DNA from: Bacillota bacterium
Lineage (GTDB): Bacteria; Bacillota; Clostridia; Caldicoprobacterales; DTU083
Length of the DNA: 64,000 nt
Assembly: GCA_029549985.1 (NCBI GenBank)
Contig: JAKPIB010000017.1
Location: 90,401-154,400, forward strand
Direction: 5' to 3'
A model generated the notes under the pieces. It searched no databases, was not told the DNA's origin, and worked only from the letters and a program-made list of their open reading frames with translations. This document shows positions 25,903 to 39,720 of the stretch, piece by piece. Every line of letters begins with the position of its first letter. Position 1 is the stretch's first letter. Both the position numbers and the translations under genes were made by a program.

Positions 25903-27667
25903 ACTGCAATCCTCCCTCCTGGGTCAGGGAATTTATCTGCTCCTGCAGCTCCTGCATTATTTCATCAAGAGTATCAAGCTCTGTCTCGGGTACATACTTG
26001 GCGCGCCCTATGCGCTCCCTGACGGGGAAGCTTATGATGCTGCTGAACTCAGCGCCGGCTTCCAGCGCCCTCTGGGCACCGTGGTGGAACTCCAGTATCA
26101 GCTTGATCATCTTATACTGCTTTTTCATAGAGGTGTATGTATCGACCTCATGGAAGGCATTCTGGTGGAGGTAGTCCTCGCGGATGGATTTTGCTGTCTC
26201 CAGGGTTATCCTGTCCTTCAGTGACAGGGCATCGACACCTACCAGGCGCACGATCTCCTCAAGCTCGGATTCCTCCTGGAGGATCCGCATGGCCTCGAGC
26301 CTGACCTCATCCCAGTCATTTGCCACATTCTGCTCCATCCATTCGCTAAGCCTGTCTGTGTAAAGGGAATAGCTCAGCAGCCAGTTTATCGCAGGGAAAT
26401 GCCTGCGGTATGCCAGGGCCGCATCAAGGCCCCAGAACACCTTTACTATGCGCAGGGTGCTCTGTGTGACCGGCTCGGATATGTCTCCGCCCGGGGGTGA
26501 AACTGCGCCTATCGCCGTGATAGCGCCTTCCCTACCGTCGGACCCCAGGCAGACCACCCTGCCGGCACGCTCATAAAACTCTGCCAGGCGGGAAGCCAGG
26601 TATGCAGGATAGCCCTCTTCGCCGGGCATCTCCTCAAGACGGCCGGACATCTCCCTCAGGGCCTCCGCCCAGCGGGAGGTGGAGTCTGCCATGATAGCGA
26701 CTGAGTAGCCCATGTCCCTGAAATATTCCGCTATCGTAATACCTGTGTAGATAGAGGCTTCACGGGCAGCAACCGGCATGTCCGAGGTGTTGGCTATGAG
26801 GACTGTACGCTTCATCAAAGGCTCCCCGGACTTGGGGTCCTTGAGGACCGGAAACTCCATGAGAACGTCCGTCATCTCATTGCCGCGCTCGCCGCAGCCT
26901 ACATAAACGATGATATCGGCATCGGCCCACTTGGCCAGCTGGTGCTGGACAACGGTTTTGCCGCTTCCAAAGGGTCCGGGCACTGCTGCCACGCCGCCCT
27001 TGGCCACCGGGAAGAAGGTGTCGATGACCCTCTGCCCTGTGAGCATGGGAATATTGGGGGCCAGCTTTTCCTTATAGCGCCTGCCGATACGGACCGGGGT
27101 CTTCTGGAGCATCGTAAGCTCCTTTACTGTACCGTCCTTCAGCTTTACTCTGGCTACAGGCTCAACTACGGTAGCTTCGCCCTGGTATATCCATTCTACG
27201 GTGCCTTCGATCCCGGCGGGCACCATGATCCTGTGCTCGACTATCGTCGTTTCCTGTACGACACCTATTATGTCGCCGGTCGTTACATAGTCGCCGACCT
27301 TGACCCTGGGGACAAAATCCCACTTCTTATTGCGGTCAAGGGCTGGGACCTCGATACCCCTGGGTATGCGGTCGCCGACTGTATCGCGGATCGTCGTCAA
27401 AGGCCTTTGTATGCCGTCATATATCGATTCTATCAGGCCAGGCCCAAGCTCTACGCTGAGCGGAGCCCCGGTCGATTCCACCGGCTCTCCCGGCCCCAGG
27501 CCTGCTGTTTCCTCATAAACCTGGATAGAGGCCCTGTCGCCCCTAAGCTCTATGACTTCACCGATCAGCCGCTTATCACTGACACGGACAACATCGAACA
27601 TCTTAACATCAGCCATGCCCTCCGCTATGACAAGAGGCCCGGATACCTTAACTATTTTTCCTTGCAT
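25895..27667 (-). CDS. ntpA: V-type ATPase subunit A (catalytic)
   Basis: A 590-residue catalytic subunit. Walker A is [10 protein letters not shown], preceded by ATEQ-type beta-barrel residues and the V/A-type non-homologous insert ([20 protein letters not shown]). The catalytic glutamate region is [37 protein letters not shown] and [12 protein letters not shown] are also conserved. It hydrolyses or makes ATP at the A/B interfaces. A small intein-free gene of the usual length. Confidence 0.95.
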   Translation of the reverse strand: MQGKIVKVSGPLVIAEGMADVKMFDVVRVSDKRLIGEVIELRGDRASIQVYEETAGLGPGEPVESTGAPLSVELGPGLIESIYDGIQRPLTTIRDTVGDRIPRGIEVPALDRNKKWDFVPRVKVGDYVTTGDIIGVVQETTIVEHRIMVPAGIEGTVEWIYQGEATVVEPVARVKLKDGTVKELTMLQKTPVRIGRRYKEKLAPNIPMLTGQRVIDTFFPVAKGGVAAVPGPFGSGKTVVQHQLAKWADADIIVYVGCGERGNEMTDVLMEFPVLKDPKSGEPLMKRTVLIANTSDMPVAAREASIYTGITIAEYFRDMGYSVAIMADSTSRWAEALREMSGRLEEMPGEEGYPAYLASRLAEFYERAGRVVCLGSDGREGAITAIGAVSPPGGDISEPVTQSTLRIVKVFWGLDAALAYRRHFPAINWLLSYSLYTDRLSEWMEQNVANDWDEVRLEAMRILQEESELEEIVRLVGVDALSLKDRITLETAKSIREDYLHQNAFHEVDTYTSMKKQYKMIKLILEFHHGAQRALEAGAEFSSIISFPVRERIGRAKYVPETELDTLDEIMQELQEQINSLTQEGGLQYA

Positions 27668-27675
27668 TCGGTCAT

Positions 27676-28008
27676 CTACCCTCTTTCTCCAAATAGTATG
27701 TCAGCACCGATTGCCTTTTCTACGTTTTCCCTGATCCCCTTCATGCCAAGGCCCATACTGCCCTGGTTGCCGGGTATCAGTATGATGGCAGGATAAGGCA
27801 CTGTCTTATACCTTTCAATGGTTTCCCCCAAGTCTTTGGCTATGGCCTCCGTCATGAATATTACAACGTAGTTTTCCTTGGCCAGCCTGTGAACCAACCT
27901 GGCGGCTTGTTCAGGTTCGGTTACCGGAAATATGTCAAGTCCCAGGGTCTTAAAGCCCAGGATCGAATCCCTGTCCCCGATTACTCCTATCTTAGACATA
28001 TACATCAC
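27676..28008 (-). CDS. ntpF: V-type ATPase subunit F
   Basis: A 110-residue Rossmann-like rotor subunit with the expected pattern: [21 protein letters not shown] at the N-terminus, [13 protein letters not shown], then [17 protein letters not shown]. It caps subunit D in the central stalk. Its start overlaps ntpC by 17 bases. Confidence 0.9.
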   Translation of the reverse strand: MMYMSKIGVIGDRDSILGFKTLGLDIFPVTEPEQAARLVHRLAKENYVVIFMTEAIAKDLGETIERYKTVPYPAIILIPGNQGSMGLGMKGIRENVEKAIGADILFGERG

Positions 28009-28987
28009 GTAGCCTTTCCCGTATTTTATCCGTCGAAATATTGTTGATCTTGCCTACCATGATCAAGCGCACCAGCTTAATTTCATTTTCCTTGGCCATT
28101 ATGTAGCCTGCAATGGCTTCAAAGCCCAGAGGATCAAAGCTGCGGGATTTTACGAAGTGAAGCAGGAAGTCATCTGCAAGCCTTTCGTAAACCGTAAGGC
28201 TCCCATCCCGTTCAAAGGCCCTGACGCCCAAGGCCACCACCTGGGCATACTCGCTGTCCCGCAAAGCGTAGACCAGCTTGTCCACCGGCTCATCAAGGGC
28301 TTTGATCAGAAGCTCGTCGGCTATGGTGCCGCCCGGGATAAGCATGCTGCTTAAAAAGCCGGCGTCCTCCCCGAGGCCCTTAACCCTGAGCAGCATCTTG
28401 ATATTGATAAGATCCACGCGCTTTTGGAAGAACTCCTGCAAAAAGGCGTTTTTCTTTTTCCTGAGCACATTGAATATATGTTTATAGCCCGCCTTGTCCA
28501 GGGCGACCTCTATGCGGTGGGGGTCGAATCTCTCACCGTATTTCTCATCTATTTCCCTGAGGACTTCACTTACGAAGGGGGGCACATCGCTGTGATCACC
28601 TTTATATACAGCGGCTTTCAGGCTGTCTGAAACGATGCTGCCTGTATCCATCAAGGGCTCATCCCCACCGCCTATGGCGCGGGCTTTCAACAGCACCTTC
28701 AGATTGTGGACGTCGTACTGCAGCCAGAACAAATCGGTCAGCTCCTTGTCGGGAGTGACCTCCTCTATGAAGTCATAAACCTTTCTTAGCTCTGCAGCCA
28801 GCAGCTTTTCATAGTCATGGGCAGATGCCAGCTCCTGTCCGGTACCGTACTCGCTCTCAGCGAGGATCTTCAGTACATCCGCGGGAGTGTCGGCCTCGAT
28901 CATCCGCTCAACCTTGTCGTTGTTCAAAAGCTTGTTTTCAAGCACTCTGATCCTGCCTATTGCATAAGGATAACTGGCCTGCGGCAT
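27992..28987 (-). CDS. ntpC: V-type ATPase subunit C (d-type, rotor-stalk linker)
   Basis: A 331-residue helical protein of the vacuolar d / bacterial C family, which joins the central stalk to the membrane rotor. Evidence: YPYAIGRIRVLENKLL near the start, LFWLQYDVHNLKVLLKAR, VDLINIKMLLRVKGLG, and the C-terminal AKENEIKLVRLIMVGKINN. Length and position between ntpE and ntpF are standard. Confidence 0.9.
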   Translation of the reverse strand: MPQASYPYAIGRIRVLENKLLNNDKVERMIEADTPADVLKILAESEYGTGQELASAHDYEKLLAAELRKVYDFIEEVTPDKELTDLFWLQYDVHNLKVLLKARAIGGGDEPLMDTGSIVSDSLKAAVYKGDHSDVPPFVSEVLREIDEKYGERFDPHRIEVALDKAGYKHIFNVLRKKKNAFLQEFFQKRVDLINIKMLLRVKGLGEDAGFLSSMLIPGGTIADELLIKALDEPVDKLVYALRDSEYAQVVALGVRAFERDGSLTVYERLADDFLLHFVKSRSFDPLGFEAIAGYIMAKENEIKLVRLIMVGKINNISTDKIRERLRDVYV

Positions 28988-28998
28988 ACCTCCACCCC

Positions 28999-29595
28999 CT
29001 AAAACAAGATTTCAGCCACCCGGGGCTCTAGTTCTTCCCTGATAAGACGCAGCAAGGCCGGAAAGGTGCTGTTTGTTTCCACTCCGCCCTTTCTGAGGAT
29101 AAATCCACCGGCGGTAAGGCCTGGATCCACGGCCAGCTTTAGCCCGCCCTTTTTGCCCATAGCTGCAAGGCGTGCATTAACATCCGCTAAAAAGTCGTCG
29201 CCCAGCCTGGCGGCATCCCCTTGGGAAAGGACCATCTCTTCGTCGCCGGTCTCTACGGCCTTTATGAGCATATCCTCCAGCATGGTCCGGTATTCCTCGT
29301 CGGGCATGGAGCCGAGGGCTTCCAGACAAGCCTGGAAGGCCTTGTCTATCATGTCCTGCTTGACAGCCAGCACTTTTTTGCGCATGTCAAGCTGGGCTGC
29401 CGATACCATGCGCCTGCTTGTGTCCTGGGCCCTGGCTTCATACTCAGCCCTGATCCTGGCTGCAGCCTCACTGGCCCTGGCTTCAGCTGCTTTTTTTATC
29501 TCTTCTGCTCTTTTTTCAGCATCAGCTATCTTGCTCCGGGCTTCCATCCGGGCGTCCTCAAGGATGCGCTCCTTGATCCTGTTAAGTCCGTTCAT
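28999..29595 (-). CDS. ntpE: V-type ATPase subunit E (peripheral stalk)
   Basis: A 198-residue protein: a long N-terminal coiled coil rich in Ala, Glu and Arg (RILEDARMEARSKIADAEKR), then a globular C-terminal domain ending PALLRLIREELEPRVAEILF. It pairs with the subunit encoded at 32032 to make the peripheral stalk that holds the head still. Confidence 0.9.
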   Translation of the reverse strand: MNGLNRIKERILEDARMEARSKIADAEKRAEEIKKAAEARASEAAARIRAEYEARAQDTSRRMVSAAQLDMRKKVLAVKQDMIDKAFQACLEALGSMPDEEYRTMLEDMLIKAVETGDEEMVLSQGDAARLGDDFLADVNARLAAMGKKGGLKLAVDPGLTAGGFILRKGGVETNSTFPALLRLIREELEPRVAEILF

Positions 29596-29607
29596 CAGTA
29601 TCTCCCC

Positions 29608-32031
<2,424 letters not shown>

Positions 32032-32045
<14 letters not shown>

Positions 32046-32358
32046 AGGATTTCACGATCCTTTCCTTGATAAAGGCAACCGCTTCATCCATATGGCCTTG
32101 TGCTGAAGCGACGATCTCCTGGCTAAGCGCGTCATTCTCCCCTTGCAGCCGGCTGATCTCCTCCTCGGCCTTGAGCCTGGCGGCTTCAAGGGCCGCTTCC
32201 CCGTCCTGCTTCGCCTTTTGGATAATAGAAGCTTCCAGTCTTTCAGCTTCAGCGGTAGCCTGCTGGACAAGGGCTCTGGCCTTTTCAGCCGCTTCCTTGC
32301 GGATCTGCTCAGCTTCCTGCTCTGTCGCCCTTATATCACTAACTGCATCTAAAGACAA
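32032..32358 (-). CDS. ntpH: V-type ATPase peripheral stalk subunit (G/H type)
   Basis: A 108-residue coiled coil from a TTG start: LDAVSDIRATEQEAEQIRKE, then EARLEASIIQKAKQD-like heptads rich in Ala, Glu and Lys. It pairs with subunit E as the second strand of the peripheral stalk. TTG 32358 follows GGTGAGG; a longer frame back to 32421 would read into the upp gene and lacks a good site. It starts downstream of upp, whose stop is 32 bases before. Confidence 0.8.
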
Positions 32359-32389
32359 GTCCTCACCACCCTTTTTGCCTGCTTTATAC

Positions 32390-33037
<648 letters not shown>

Positions 33038-33093
33038 TTAGAATACATTTGTTTAGCAGTGCTGCAATCAGTAGTGTTCCCAGACGTGCAGGG

Positions 33094-33798
33094 TCATATG
33101 GCAGGGTATATCGTCCTCACTTCATTTTTACAGCCTATTATGGCCATTTCGGCCATACCTAAAAACAACCCTGTCTCAACGAGACCCGGGATGTCTTTTA
33201 GTAACAGGTCCAGCTCCTTCAGATCATCAGGTATCGATCCAAAGGATATGTCCAGTATAAAGTTGCCGTTTTCTGAAATGACCGGCCCGTCCTTGCGTAC
33301 AGCCATCCGGATATTCGCCTCCCCGCCGAGGGCGGCTATCCTTTTGCGGGCGAGCGACAAAGCCCCGGGCATGACCTCTACCGGCAAGGGAAAACTGGTA
33401 AGCAGCCTTGGCACCAGCTTGGTTTCATCCGCTATGAGGATAAACCGGTCGGCCATGGAAGCTATCACCTTTTCCATGGTGTGGGCAGCTCCCCCGCCCT
33501 TGATCGCATTCAGGCCCGGGTCGATCTCGTCAGCCCCGTCTACGGCTATATCAAGCTTGTCCAAAAAGGAGGCATCGACCAGGGGTATCCCGGCCTGCTG
33601 ACATAAAATACGGGACTGATACGATGTTGCAGTGGCTTTGATTTCGAGCCCCTGCTTCATCCTTCGTCCCAGCTCCTCAATAAAAAAGGCAACTGTGGAG
33701 CCTGTCCCGATCCCCACTGTCATGCCACTGTGGATGAGGTCGGCGGCTTTTATGCCTGTAAGCCTTTTCAGTTCTATATTGCTGGAAACTGATTTCAA
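33094..33798 (-). CDS. rpiA: Ribose-5-phosphate isomerase A
   Basis: A 234-residue enzyme of the pentose phosphate pathway, interconverting ribose-5-phosphate and ribulose-5-phosphate. Signature segments: TVGIGTGSTVAFFIEELG, LDIAVDGADEIDPGLN (catalytic Asp residues), AIKGGGAAHTMEKVIA and LPVEVMPGALSLARKRI. It is likely the first gene of the transcript that continues into upp and the V-ATPase genes. Confidence 0.95.
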   Translation of the reverse strand: MKSVSSNIELKRLTGIKAADLIHSGMTVGIGTGSTVAFFIEELGRRMKQGLEIKATATSYQSRILCQQAGIPLVDASFLDKLDIAVDGADEIDPGLNAIKGGGAAHTMEKVIASMADRFILIADETKLVPRLLTSFPLPVEVMPGALSLARKRIAALGGEANIRMAVRKDGPVISENGNFILDISFGSIPDDLKELDLLLKDIPGLVETGLFLGMAEMAIIGCKNEVRTIYPAI

Positions 33799-34014
33799 CC
33801 CTGGACCTCCATGCCTTCAGCTTGCTTATTCAGCTTTATATTATATACTAAAAGCAAGGGTTAGTCTACAAATTATCCGAATCTTTGTCAGAAAAGGCAG
33901 GCAGGCTTTAAAAAGATATTCAAAAACAAGTTTTATCTGCTATAATAGATGAGTATGCAGGTATGTTCTCTTGTTTGACAATTATGGAACAGGAAGCACA
34001 ACAGGGGGGAACAA

Positions 34015-35169
34015 ATGATAGATATGGCAATAATATTGACGATACTGTCACCTTATCTGACGATAATCCCGGCACTAGGGGTTTTATATTTTGTATGCAT
34101 AAAAAAGGTCCCTGTCTACTCAAATCCGTTGAATACAGGCTTGCTCCTGCTATTTATCTGGGCCCTTGTTTCGGGTATAGCCAATATGTCCCTCTTCTCA
34201 GCCGCAGCTTCCCTGGTGTTGCTGTTTTATTTTTTCATAGCCGCTTACCTGCAGCACGTTTTTACGGATAAGGATGCTATATATGCTTTCTTTCGCAAGG
34301 TATACAAGTATTCCTTGTTCCCGGCCCTTTTGGGGATCGTGGAGAAGCTTGCCTCCTATTTCTTTGACCTGTCATGGATAGCTGCCTTTTACCTGGACGA
34401 GCCGACCAAGTACGTCTACAGGATCTACACCACCTTCGGCAACCCGAATGTCGCCGGCAGCTGGTTTGCGGTGATGATCGTCCTCACCCTGTATTTCTTT
34501 GAACGCGATGATTACCAGCACAAGCTGTACTACATATTCTACCTGACTACCTTTGCGATCGCTTTGGTCTTTACCGGCTCAAGGGGAGCGACTATGGCCC
34601 TGGAGGCAGCCATACTCCTGTATGCCCTTTTGTCCAGGAGCAGGCTCAGCCGGACCGTCATGCTGTCCACGTTTTTCATGATCATCATCCTGGCCTTGTC
34701 CTCACCGGAGATCAACTTTGACCATCCCATGAACAGCCGGGTCAGGATCTGGATGGAATCCCTGAAGATATTCGTGAAAAAGCCCCTGCTCGGCTGGGGA
34801 GTGTTTGGCATCCTGAAGGAAACCAACTGGATACATTCCCACAACATATGGATCTCCCTCATGACCATGTTCGGCACCGTAGGCCTGGCCATATATTTGT
34901 GGATCAAAACCTGTATCTACAGGAACATCATCCTGCTCTACAGGCATAATCCCCATACCGCCGCCCTGCTTGCAGCCATCCAGGTTTTGATGGTCGTACA
35001 CGGCGTGGTAGACTCCATCATGCTAACCCCCCAGGGAGGACTTATGTTCATCGCAAGCTGCGCCATAACCATCAGCCTGACCCGGCGCTATGAGCCCTAT
35101 CCCCAGCTGGAGCTCGCTCAAGGCTGGGCCAGGCTTAAATCCAATTTTACATCAGGTATGAATGCATAG
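34015..35169 (+). CDS. O-antigen ligase/polymerase-like membrane protein
   Basis: A 384-residue protein with about ten membrane helices. The family signature is a large outside loop with FGNPNVAGSWFAVMI, then FTGSRGATMALEAA and GWGVFGILKETNWIHSHNIW, as in Wzy/WaaL-type (Wzy_C domain) polymerases and ligases that handle lipid-linked sugars. In a Gram-positive it probably acts on a cell-surface polysaccharide or on glycosylation. GGGGGG lies 7 bases before the ATG, and a TATAAT (33944-33949) with a poor -35 lies about 65 bases upstream. It is the only plus-strand gene between 23 kb and the window end. Confidence 0.75.
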   Translation: MIDMAIILTILSPYLTIIPALGVLYFVCIKKVPVYSNPLNTGLLLLFIWALVSGIANMSLFSAAASLVLLFYFFIAAYLQHVFTDKDAIYAFFRKVYKYSLFPALLGIVEKLASYFFDLSWIAAFYLDEPTKYVYRIYTTFGNPNVAGSWFAVMIVLTLYFFERDDYQHKLYYIFYLTTFAIALVFTGSRGATMALEAAILLYALLSRSRLSRTVMLSTFFMIIILALSSPEINFDHPMNSRVRIWMESLKIFVKKPLLGWGVFGILKETNWIHSHNIWISLMTMFGTVGLAIYLWIKTCIYRNIILLYRHNPHTAALLAAIQVLMVVHGVVDSIMLTPQGGLMFIASCAITISLTRRYEPYPQLELAQGWARLKSNFTSGMNA

Positions 35170-35182
35170 TATCCTGAATCAT

Positions 35183-35222
35183 CAAAAAAGCCCCGGGCTC
35201 ACGGATCGTGAGCCCGGGGCTT
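35183..35222 (-). terminator. Strong terminator at a convergent gene end
   Basis: A perfect 16-bp stem (AAGCCCCGGGCTCACG and its complement) with a GAT loop. The minus strand continues TTTTTT, so it ends the transcript that includes the phosphatase gene at 35292; it may also stop the convergent plus-strand gene. Confidence 0.9.
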
Positions 35223-35291
35223 GCTATATCGGCCTGTTTCTCGCAAATCTATATCATTTCCCCGTTTGGGGTCATTTTTGTATCCATCGTC

Positions 35292-35759
35292 CTATCTTTG
35301 GCCGTCCGCTTCTTCACCCAGCTTGCTGACCAATATCCCAAGGGCCTGCTCGATTTCTGAAAGGCAGCTTTCATAATCTGCCTCGGAGCCGCCGTAGGGG
35401 TCTTTGATATCCATACCCTCCAGGCCGGCATACTCCCTGAGGGTATAGATCTTGCTCCAGACAGAAGGCTCGGCAGCCTGTATCGCGATTTTATGGCCTT
35501 CGGTCATGGTCAGCACAAGGTCTGCCTTCTTCAGCATATCCTGATCAAGGCGCCTGGCTATGTGGCCGGACAGATCTATGCCCCTTTTCTGCATCACCCG
35601 GATGGCGTTCAGGCTGGCGCAGGTGCCCGGAATGGCTGCTATGCCTGCCGAGCTGACATCGATACCGTTTATGCCCCTTTTCCTGAGCATATCCCTGAGC
35701 ATGCCCTCAGCCATGCTGCTCCGGCATGTATTGCCTGTACAAACGAATAAAATATTCAA
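35292..35759 (-). CDS. Low-molecular-weight protein phosphatase, YwlE-type (arginine phosphatase)
   Basis: A 155-residue enzyme with the P-loop CTGNTCRSS (Cys7, Arg13) and the general-acid loop DIKDPYGGS. The Thr in the CTGNTCRS loop is the residue linked to preference for phospho-arginine in Bacillus YwlE, where other low-molecular-weight phosphatases have Ile or Leu. It may therefore reverse McsB-type arginine phosphorylation; tyrosine phosphatase activity is the alternative. The neighbour sua5/ywlC is the same as in Bacillus. Confidence 0.85.
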   Translation of the reverse strand: MNILFVCTGNTCRSSMAEGMLRDMLRKRGINGIDVSSAGIAAIPGTCASLNAIRVMQKRGIDLSGHIARRLDQDMLKKADLVLTMTEGHKIAIQAAEPSVWSKIYTLREYAGLEGMDIKDPYGGSEADYESCLSEIEQALGILVSKLGEEADGQR

Positions 35760-35780
35760 AGCCAGACCTCCTGTTTCAAA

Positions 35781-36842
35781 TCATACATCGATAAAGTGGA
35801 AGCCCGCGGCCCTGGCCAGCCGGTTCATGACAGCAAGGCCTTCATCATGCGGGTCGACGCCCTCGGCCAGGATCGTATCTACTCCCAGCTCGTCAAACTC
35901 CCTCAGCAGGGCGAAAAGTGATGCTGCAAGGTCTGCAGGCCTGGCGCGGCTGCCCATGGATCTGACGATCCCTGCGGTGTAAAAATCCTTGTTGTCATCC
36001 GTAGCCAGGATGCCGACCTTTTTCCCCCATCTCTGCTGCCTTCTGGCTTCCCGGTCTATGGCAAGCCTGATCCTGTCCTCGCTTCCGCGAAACACTGTGA
36101 CCGGCGCCTTCGGAGCATAGTGCTTGTATTTCATGCCCGGAGAAGGCACGGGCCTGTCTTCCCTGATGGGCGACATTATGCCCGGATCAACTTCCACCCT
36201 GCCAAGCACCTGCTCCAGCATCTCCCTGGTGATACCGCCGGGCCGGAGCAGGACCGGCACCTCCCGGGCCATATCGACGACAGTAGACTCGACTCCGACA
36301 TCAGCCCTGCCCCCGTCCAGTATAAGGGGGATCCTGCCCTCCAGGTCCTCCAGCACATGCCTGGCTGTAGTCGGGCTGGGGCGTCCCGAGAAATTGGCGC
36401 TGGGTGCGGCAATAGGGACCCGGGCGGCTGCGATCAGGGATCTGGCGACCGGATGGGAAGGCATGCGGACGGCCACCGTATCGAGCCCTGCCGTTACCTC
36501 ATGGGGCACGACCTCCCTTTTCTTCAATATGATCGTCAGCGGCCCCGGCCAAAAGGCCCTTGCGAGCGCCTGGGCGCTTTCGGGTATAGCCTCTGCCAGG
36601 CCGCTCCACTGGCCGATATCGGCTATATGTACGATCAAGGGATTGTCCCCGGGCCTGCCCTTGGCCGTGAATATCTTCTTTACCGCCTCTGGATCCAGGG
36701 CATTGGCTCCAAGGCCGTAGACGGTCTCCGTAGGAAAGGCCACCACTTCGCCGTCTCGCAAAAGCTTGGCCGCAGCTTCGATCTTGTCCTTGTCGGCAGC
36801 AATATCTTCTATTGTAAGGATCCTGGTCTTTATCTTCAGCAT
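35781..36842 (-). CDS. Threonylcarbamoyl-AMP synthase (Sua5/YwlC type)
   Basis: A 353-residue enzyme that makes threonylcarbamoyl-AMP from threonine, bicarbonate and ATP for the t6A modification at position 37 of ANN-decoding tRNAs. The YrdC domain shows VVAFPTETVYGLGANALD, IFTAKGRPGDNPLIVHI, and PSANFSGRPSPTTARHV. The extra C-terminal Sua5 domain is present (MKYKHYAPKAPVTVF), making this the long form. Confidence 0.92.
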   Translation of the reverse strand: MLKIKTRILTIEDIAADKDKIEAAAKLLRDGEVVAFPTETVYGLGANALDPEAVKKIFTAKGRPGDNPLIVHIADIGQWSGLAEAIPESAQALARAFWPGPLTIILKKREVVPHEVTAGLDTVAVRMPSHPVARSLIAAARVPIAAPSANFSGRPSPTTARHVLEDLEGRIPLILDGGRADVGVESTVVDMAREVPVLLRPGGITREMLEQVLGRVEVDPGIMSPIREDRPVPSPGMKYKHYAPKAPVTVFRGSEDRIRLAIDREARRQQRWGKKVGILATDDNKDFYTAGIVRSMGSRARPADLAASLFALLREFDELGVDTILAEGVDPHDEGLAVMNRLARAAGFHFIDV

Positions 36843-36905
36843 CTGTATTCCTCTTTTTTGTCCAGAGCATTTGGAATATACCTTTCGGCCTGAAGATCCA
36901 GGCCA

Positions 36906-37658
36906 TCATAGGAGCCTGGATATGATCATGCCTGCAAAGATGCCTGCCATCAGCCCCATGCCGGATATTCTACCCCTGTGCAGGTCGTGGGATTCGGGTA
37001 TCAGCTCGCTGCAGGTGATGTAAAGCATGGCCCCTCCCGCGAACCCCAGGCAAAGGCTGATGAACACATCAGAGATCTCACCCAGTACGTAGCCCATCAA
37101 GGCGCCGATGCCCGTTGGTATGCCGGCCAGGAGGGCAGACAGTATCACGCCGGGCCTTTTCATGCCCCCCATGCGCATTGGCGTAGCCATCGCTATTCCT
37201 TCCGGTATGTCATGCAGGGCTATCACTATGCTCAGGCCTGTTCCAAAGGACTGCAGGGCTGTGAACCCTGTGCCGATCGCCAGGCCTTCGGGGAAATTGT
37301 GCAGGGCGATCCCTATGCCAAGCAATATGCCTGTCTTGATATAATCCTTTTTTCCGGCTGCAGCTCTCCCGCCCCTTGCCTTGCTTCTGATCCGATCCAG
37401 GAGCTCCTGGAGTAGCACCAGGGCAGCTACGCCAGAAAAAGCGCCTGACAGGCCGTAGGTCAGACCGCCGGTCTCAACGGATCTGGGCAATAGGTCAAAG
37501 CAGACCACCGCTATCATGAGCCCTGCGGAAAACCCAAGGACCGTACTTAGATAGCGCCTGCCCGGATTTTTCAGCGCAAAGGCCAGAGCCCCGCCCAGGC
37601 CTGTGCCTGCTATCCCTGCGCAGGTGCCGACCACTGTACTGAGCAGCATAGCATTCAT
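36906..37658 (-). CDS. ZIP-family divalent metal transporter
   Basis: A 250-residue protein with about eight membrane helices. The ZIP metal site is seen in GIALHNFPEGLAIGTGF (helix 4: HNxPEG) and IALHDIPEGIAMATPM (helix 5: HDxPEG). The family moves Zn2+ or other divalent metals. In Bacillus the corresponding place between ywlC and ywlE holds the unrelated Mn exporter MntP, so a manganese role is possible but not shown. Confidence 0.88.
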   Translation of the reverse strand: MNAMLLSTVVGTCAGIAGTGLGGALAFALKNPGRRYLSTVLGFSAGLMIAVVCFDLLPRSVETGGLTYGLSGAFSGVAALVLLQELLDRIRSKARGGRAAAGKKDYIKTGILLGIGIALHNFPEGLAIGTGFTALQSFGTGLSIVIALHDIPEGIAMATPMRMGGMKRPGVILSALLAGIPTGIGALMGYVLGEISDVFISLCLGFAGGAMLYITCSELIPESHDLHRGRISGMGLMAGIFAGMIISRLL

Positions 37659-37762
37659 GTATCAAGACCCCCTCTTGTGTATAAGCTCTCCAATTAAATG
37701 TATTCGAAGGCCCCGATACATATTCTAAGGCAGGTCCTGACAAGAGGATCAGGTATATCAGC

Positions 37763-38833
37763 CTAATCCCCGGAAGCTTTAAGCAGCTCCAGCTGGTTGT
37801 GCTGGATAAGGCTGTCTATCATTTCGTCCAGGTCGCCGTCCAGGAAGGAATCCAGCTTGTACAAGGTAAGGTTGATCCTGTGGTCGGTGACACGGCCCTG
37901 AGGGAAGTTGTATCTCCTGATGCGCTCGCTCCTGTCGCCGGTACCGACCTGGTTCCTCCGGTTCTGGGCATACTCGGCTTCCTTCTCCTGCCTGGCCATG
38001 TCAAGCAGCCTTGCCCTCAAGACCTTGAGGGCCTTTTCCTTGTTTTTGAGCTGGGATTTTTCATCCTGGCAGGTGACGACCATACCCGTAGGCAGGTGGG
38101 TCACCCTTACCGCCGAGTCCGTTGTGTTTACGCTCTGCCCGCCGTGGCCCGAGGACCTGAAGACGTCTATCCTCAGATCATTGGGGTTTATCTCCACATC
38201 AACATCCTCGGCCTCGGGCAGGACTGCCACCGTAGCCGTCGACGTATGGATCCTTCCGCCGGACTCCGTGACAGGGACCCGCTGGACCCTGTGGACCCCG
38301 CTTTCGTATTTCAGGCGGCTGTATGCGCCCTGGCCCTCGATGAGGAATATGAGCTCCTTGACGCCGCCGATATCGGTATAGTTGGCACTCATGATCTCTA
38401 TCTTCCAGCCCTGCCGCTCAGAGAACCTGGAGTACATCCTGAACAGCTCGGCCCCGAAAAGGGCGGCTTCTTCGCCGCCTGCCCCGCTGCGTATCTCCAT
38501 GACAACGTTCTTTTCATCCAGGGGGTCCTTGGGCAGGAGCAGGAGCTTTATCTCATGCTCCAAGGCGGCCTGCTTTTCCTCAAGCTCTTCAAGCTCGGCC
38601 TCTACGAGCTCCTTGAATTCCTTGTCCAGCTTCTCCTTAAGCATTTCCCTGGCCTCGTCTATCCCCTTGCGGACCTGCTTCAGCTCCCTGTATTTGTTGA
38701 CGATCTCCTCCAGGGATGCATGCTCCTTGACGAGCTTTTTCCACTCGTCCTGCCGGCTTATCACCTCAGGATCGGCTATAAGCTGGCTAAGCTCTTCATA
38801 TCTGTCCTCAATACCATTCAACCTGTCTATCAT
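37763..38833 (-). CDS. prfA: Peptide chain release factor 1
   Basis: A 356-residue class-I release factor for UAA and UAG codons. The catalytic loop is [17 protein letters not shown] with GGQ, and the domain order (N-terminal helices, then the RF1 core beginning [19 protein letters not shown]) is standard. PrmC, encoded 5 bases upstream, methylates the GGQ glutamine. Confidence 0.96.
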   Translation of the reverse strand: MIDRLNGIEDRYEELSQLIADPEVISRQDEWKKLVKEHASLEEIVNKYRELKQVRKGIDEAREMLKEKLDKEFKELVEAELEELEEKQAALEHEIKLLLLPKDPLDEKNVVMEIRSGAGGEEAALFGAELFRMYSRFSERQGWKIEIMSANYTDIGGVKELIFLIEGQGAYSRLKYESGVHRVQRVPVTESGGRIHTSTATVAVLPEAEDVDVEINPNDLRIDVFRSSGHGGQSVNTTDSAVRVTHLPTGMVVTCQDEKSQLKNKEKALKVLRARLLDMARQEKEAEYAQNRRNQVGTGDRSERIRRYNFPQGRVTDHRINLTLYKLDSFLDGDLDEMIDSLIQHNQLELLKASGD

Positions 38834-38838
38834 AAAGC

Positions 38839-39720
38839 CTACTCCTTGTCGTGTTTATAGAATACAGCCACCCTGTCTATGCCAGACAGGTCCTTTAGAA
38901 TCCGTTCCTCGGCGTACTTGCCAGTACCTTTGAAAATCTCCCTTACGCATGCCGACTGGTCATAGCCCATTTCAACTGCGACAAAGCCGCCGGGCTTCAA
39001 GAACCTGAACGCCTTGCAGGCTATCTCCCTGTAGAAGTCAAGGCCGTCTGCCCCTCCGTCGAGGGCGCTTATGGGTTCAAAATCCCTGACCTCCCTCATG
39101 AGCCCTTGTATATCCCCGCTTCTTATATATGGCGGGTTGGATACGACCGCATCGAAGCAATGCGGGAAGCCATCGCCTTCCAGGGCTTCAAACATGTCGC
39201 TTTCAATAAAATCGATCCTGCTGGCGACCTTGTGCCGGTCTGCGTTTTTCCCGGCAACCTCAAGAGCCTCCCGGCTTATGTCAATAGCCACTACATGGGC
39301 TTCGGGCAGATAAACAGCCAGACTTACGGAAATGGCACCGCTCCCCGTGCCCAGATCCAGTATGCTGGCCTTTCTCCTGCCTATGGCATAGATAACGTAT
39401 TCTACTAATATTTCAGTCTCAAACCTGGGTATGAGCACGCTTTTATCCACATAAAACTCCAGGCCCATGAATTCGCGCTTTCCCAGGATGTATTGGACGG
39501 GCTCGCCCTTGAGCCGCCTGCTAAGCAGGCCCTCGAACCGCCTATGCTTCTCAGCGTCAAGGGGCTTGTCGCCCATTAGGTAAAGGTGGTGGCGTTCGCA
39601 CTGCAGGACGCTGCATAATAGCAGCTCGCAGTCCAGCCTGGCCGATTCAACCCCTGCCGCCTTGAGCAGCCGCTGCCCCGCAGCAAGTACCTCCATCAAG
39701 GACAGACTCTTTGTCTGCAT
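38839..39720 (-). CDS. prmC: Release factor glutamine methyltransferase
   Basis: A 293-residue SAM enzyme that N5-methylates the GGQ glutamine of release factors. Motif I is [17 protein letters not shown] and the catalytic motif is VVSNPPYI; the N-terminal substrate-binding helical domain includes [21 protein letters not shown] 39720 (MQTKSLSL) is the likelier start, but even so the gene overlaps the end of the DUF1385 gene by 74 bases. Confidence 0.93.
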   Translation of the reverse strand: MQTKSLSLMEVLAAGQRLLKAAGVESARLDCELLLCSVLQCERHHLYLMGDKPLDAEKHRRFEGLLSRRLKGEPVQYILGKREFMGLEFYVDKSVLIPRFETEILVEYVIYAIGRRKASILDLGTGSGAISVSLAVYLPEAHVVAIDISREALEVAGKNADRHKVASRIDFIESDMFEALEGDGFPHCFDAVVSNPPYIRSGDIQGLMREVRDFEPISALDGGADGLDFYREIACKAFRFLKPGGFVAVEMGYDQSACVREIFKGTGKYAEERILKDLSGIDRVAVFYKHDKE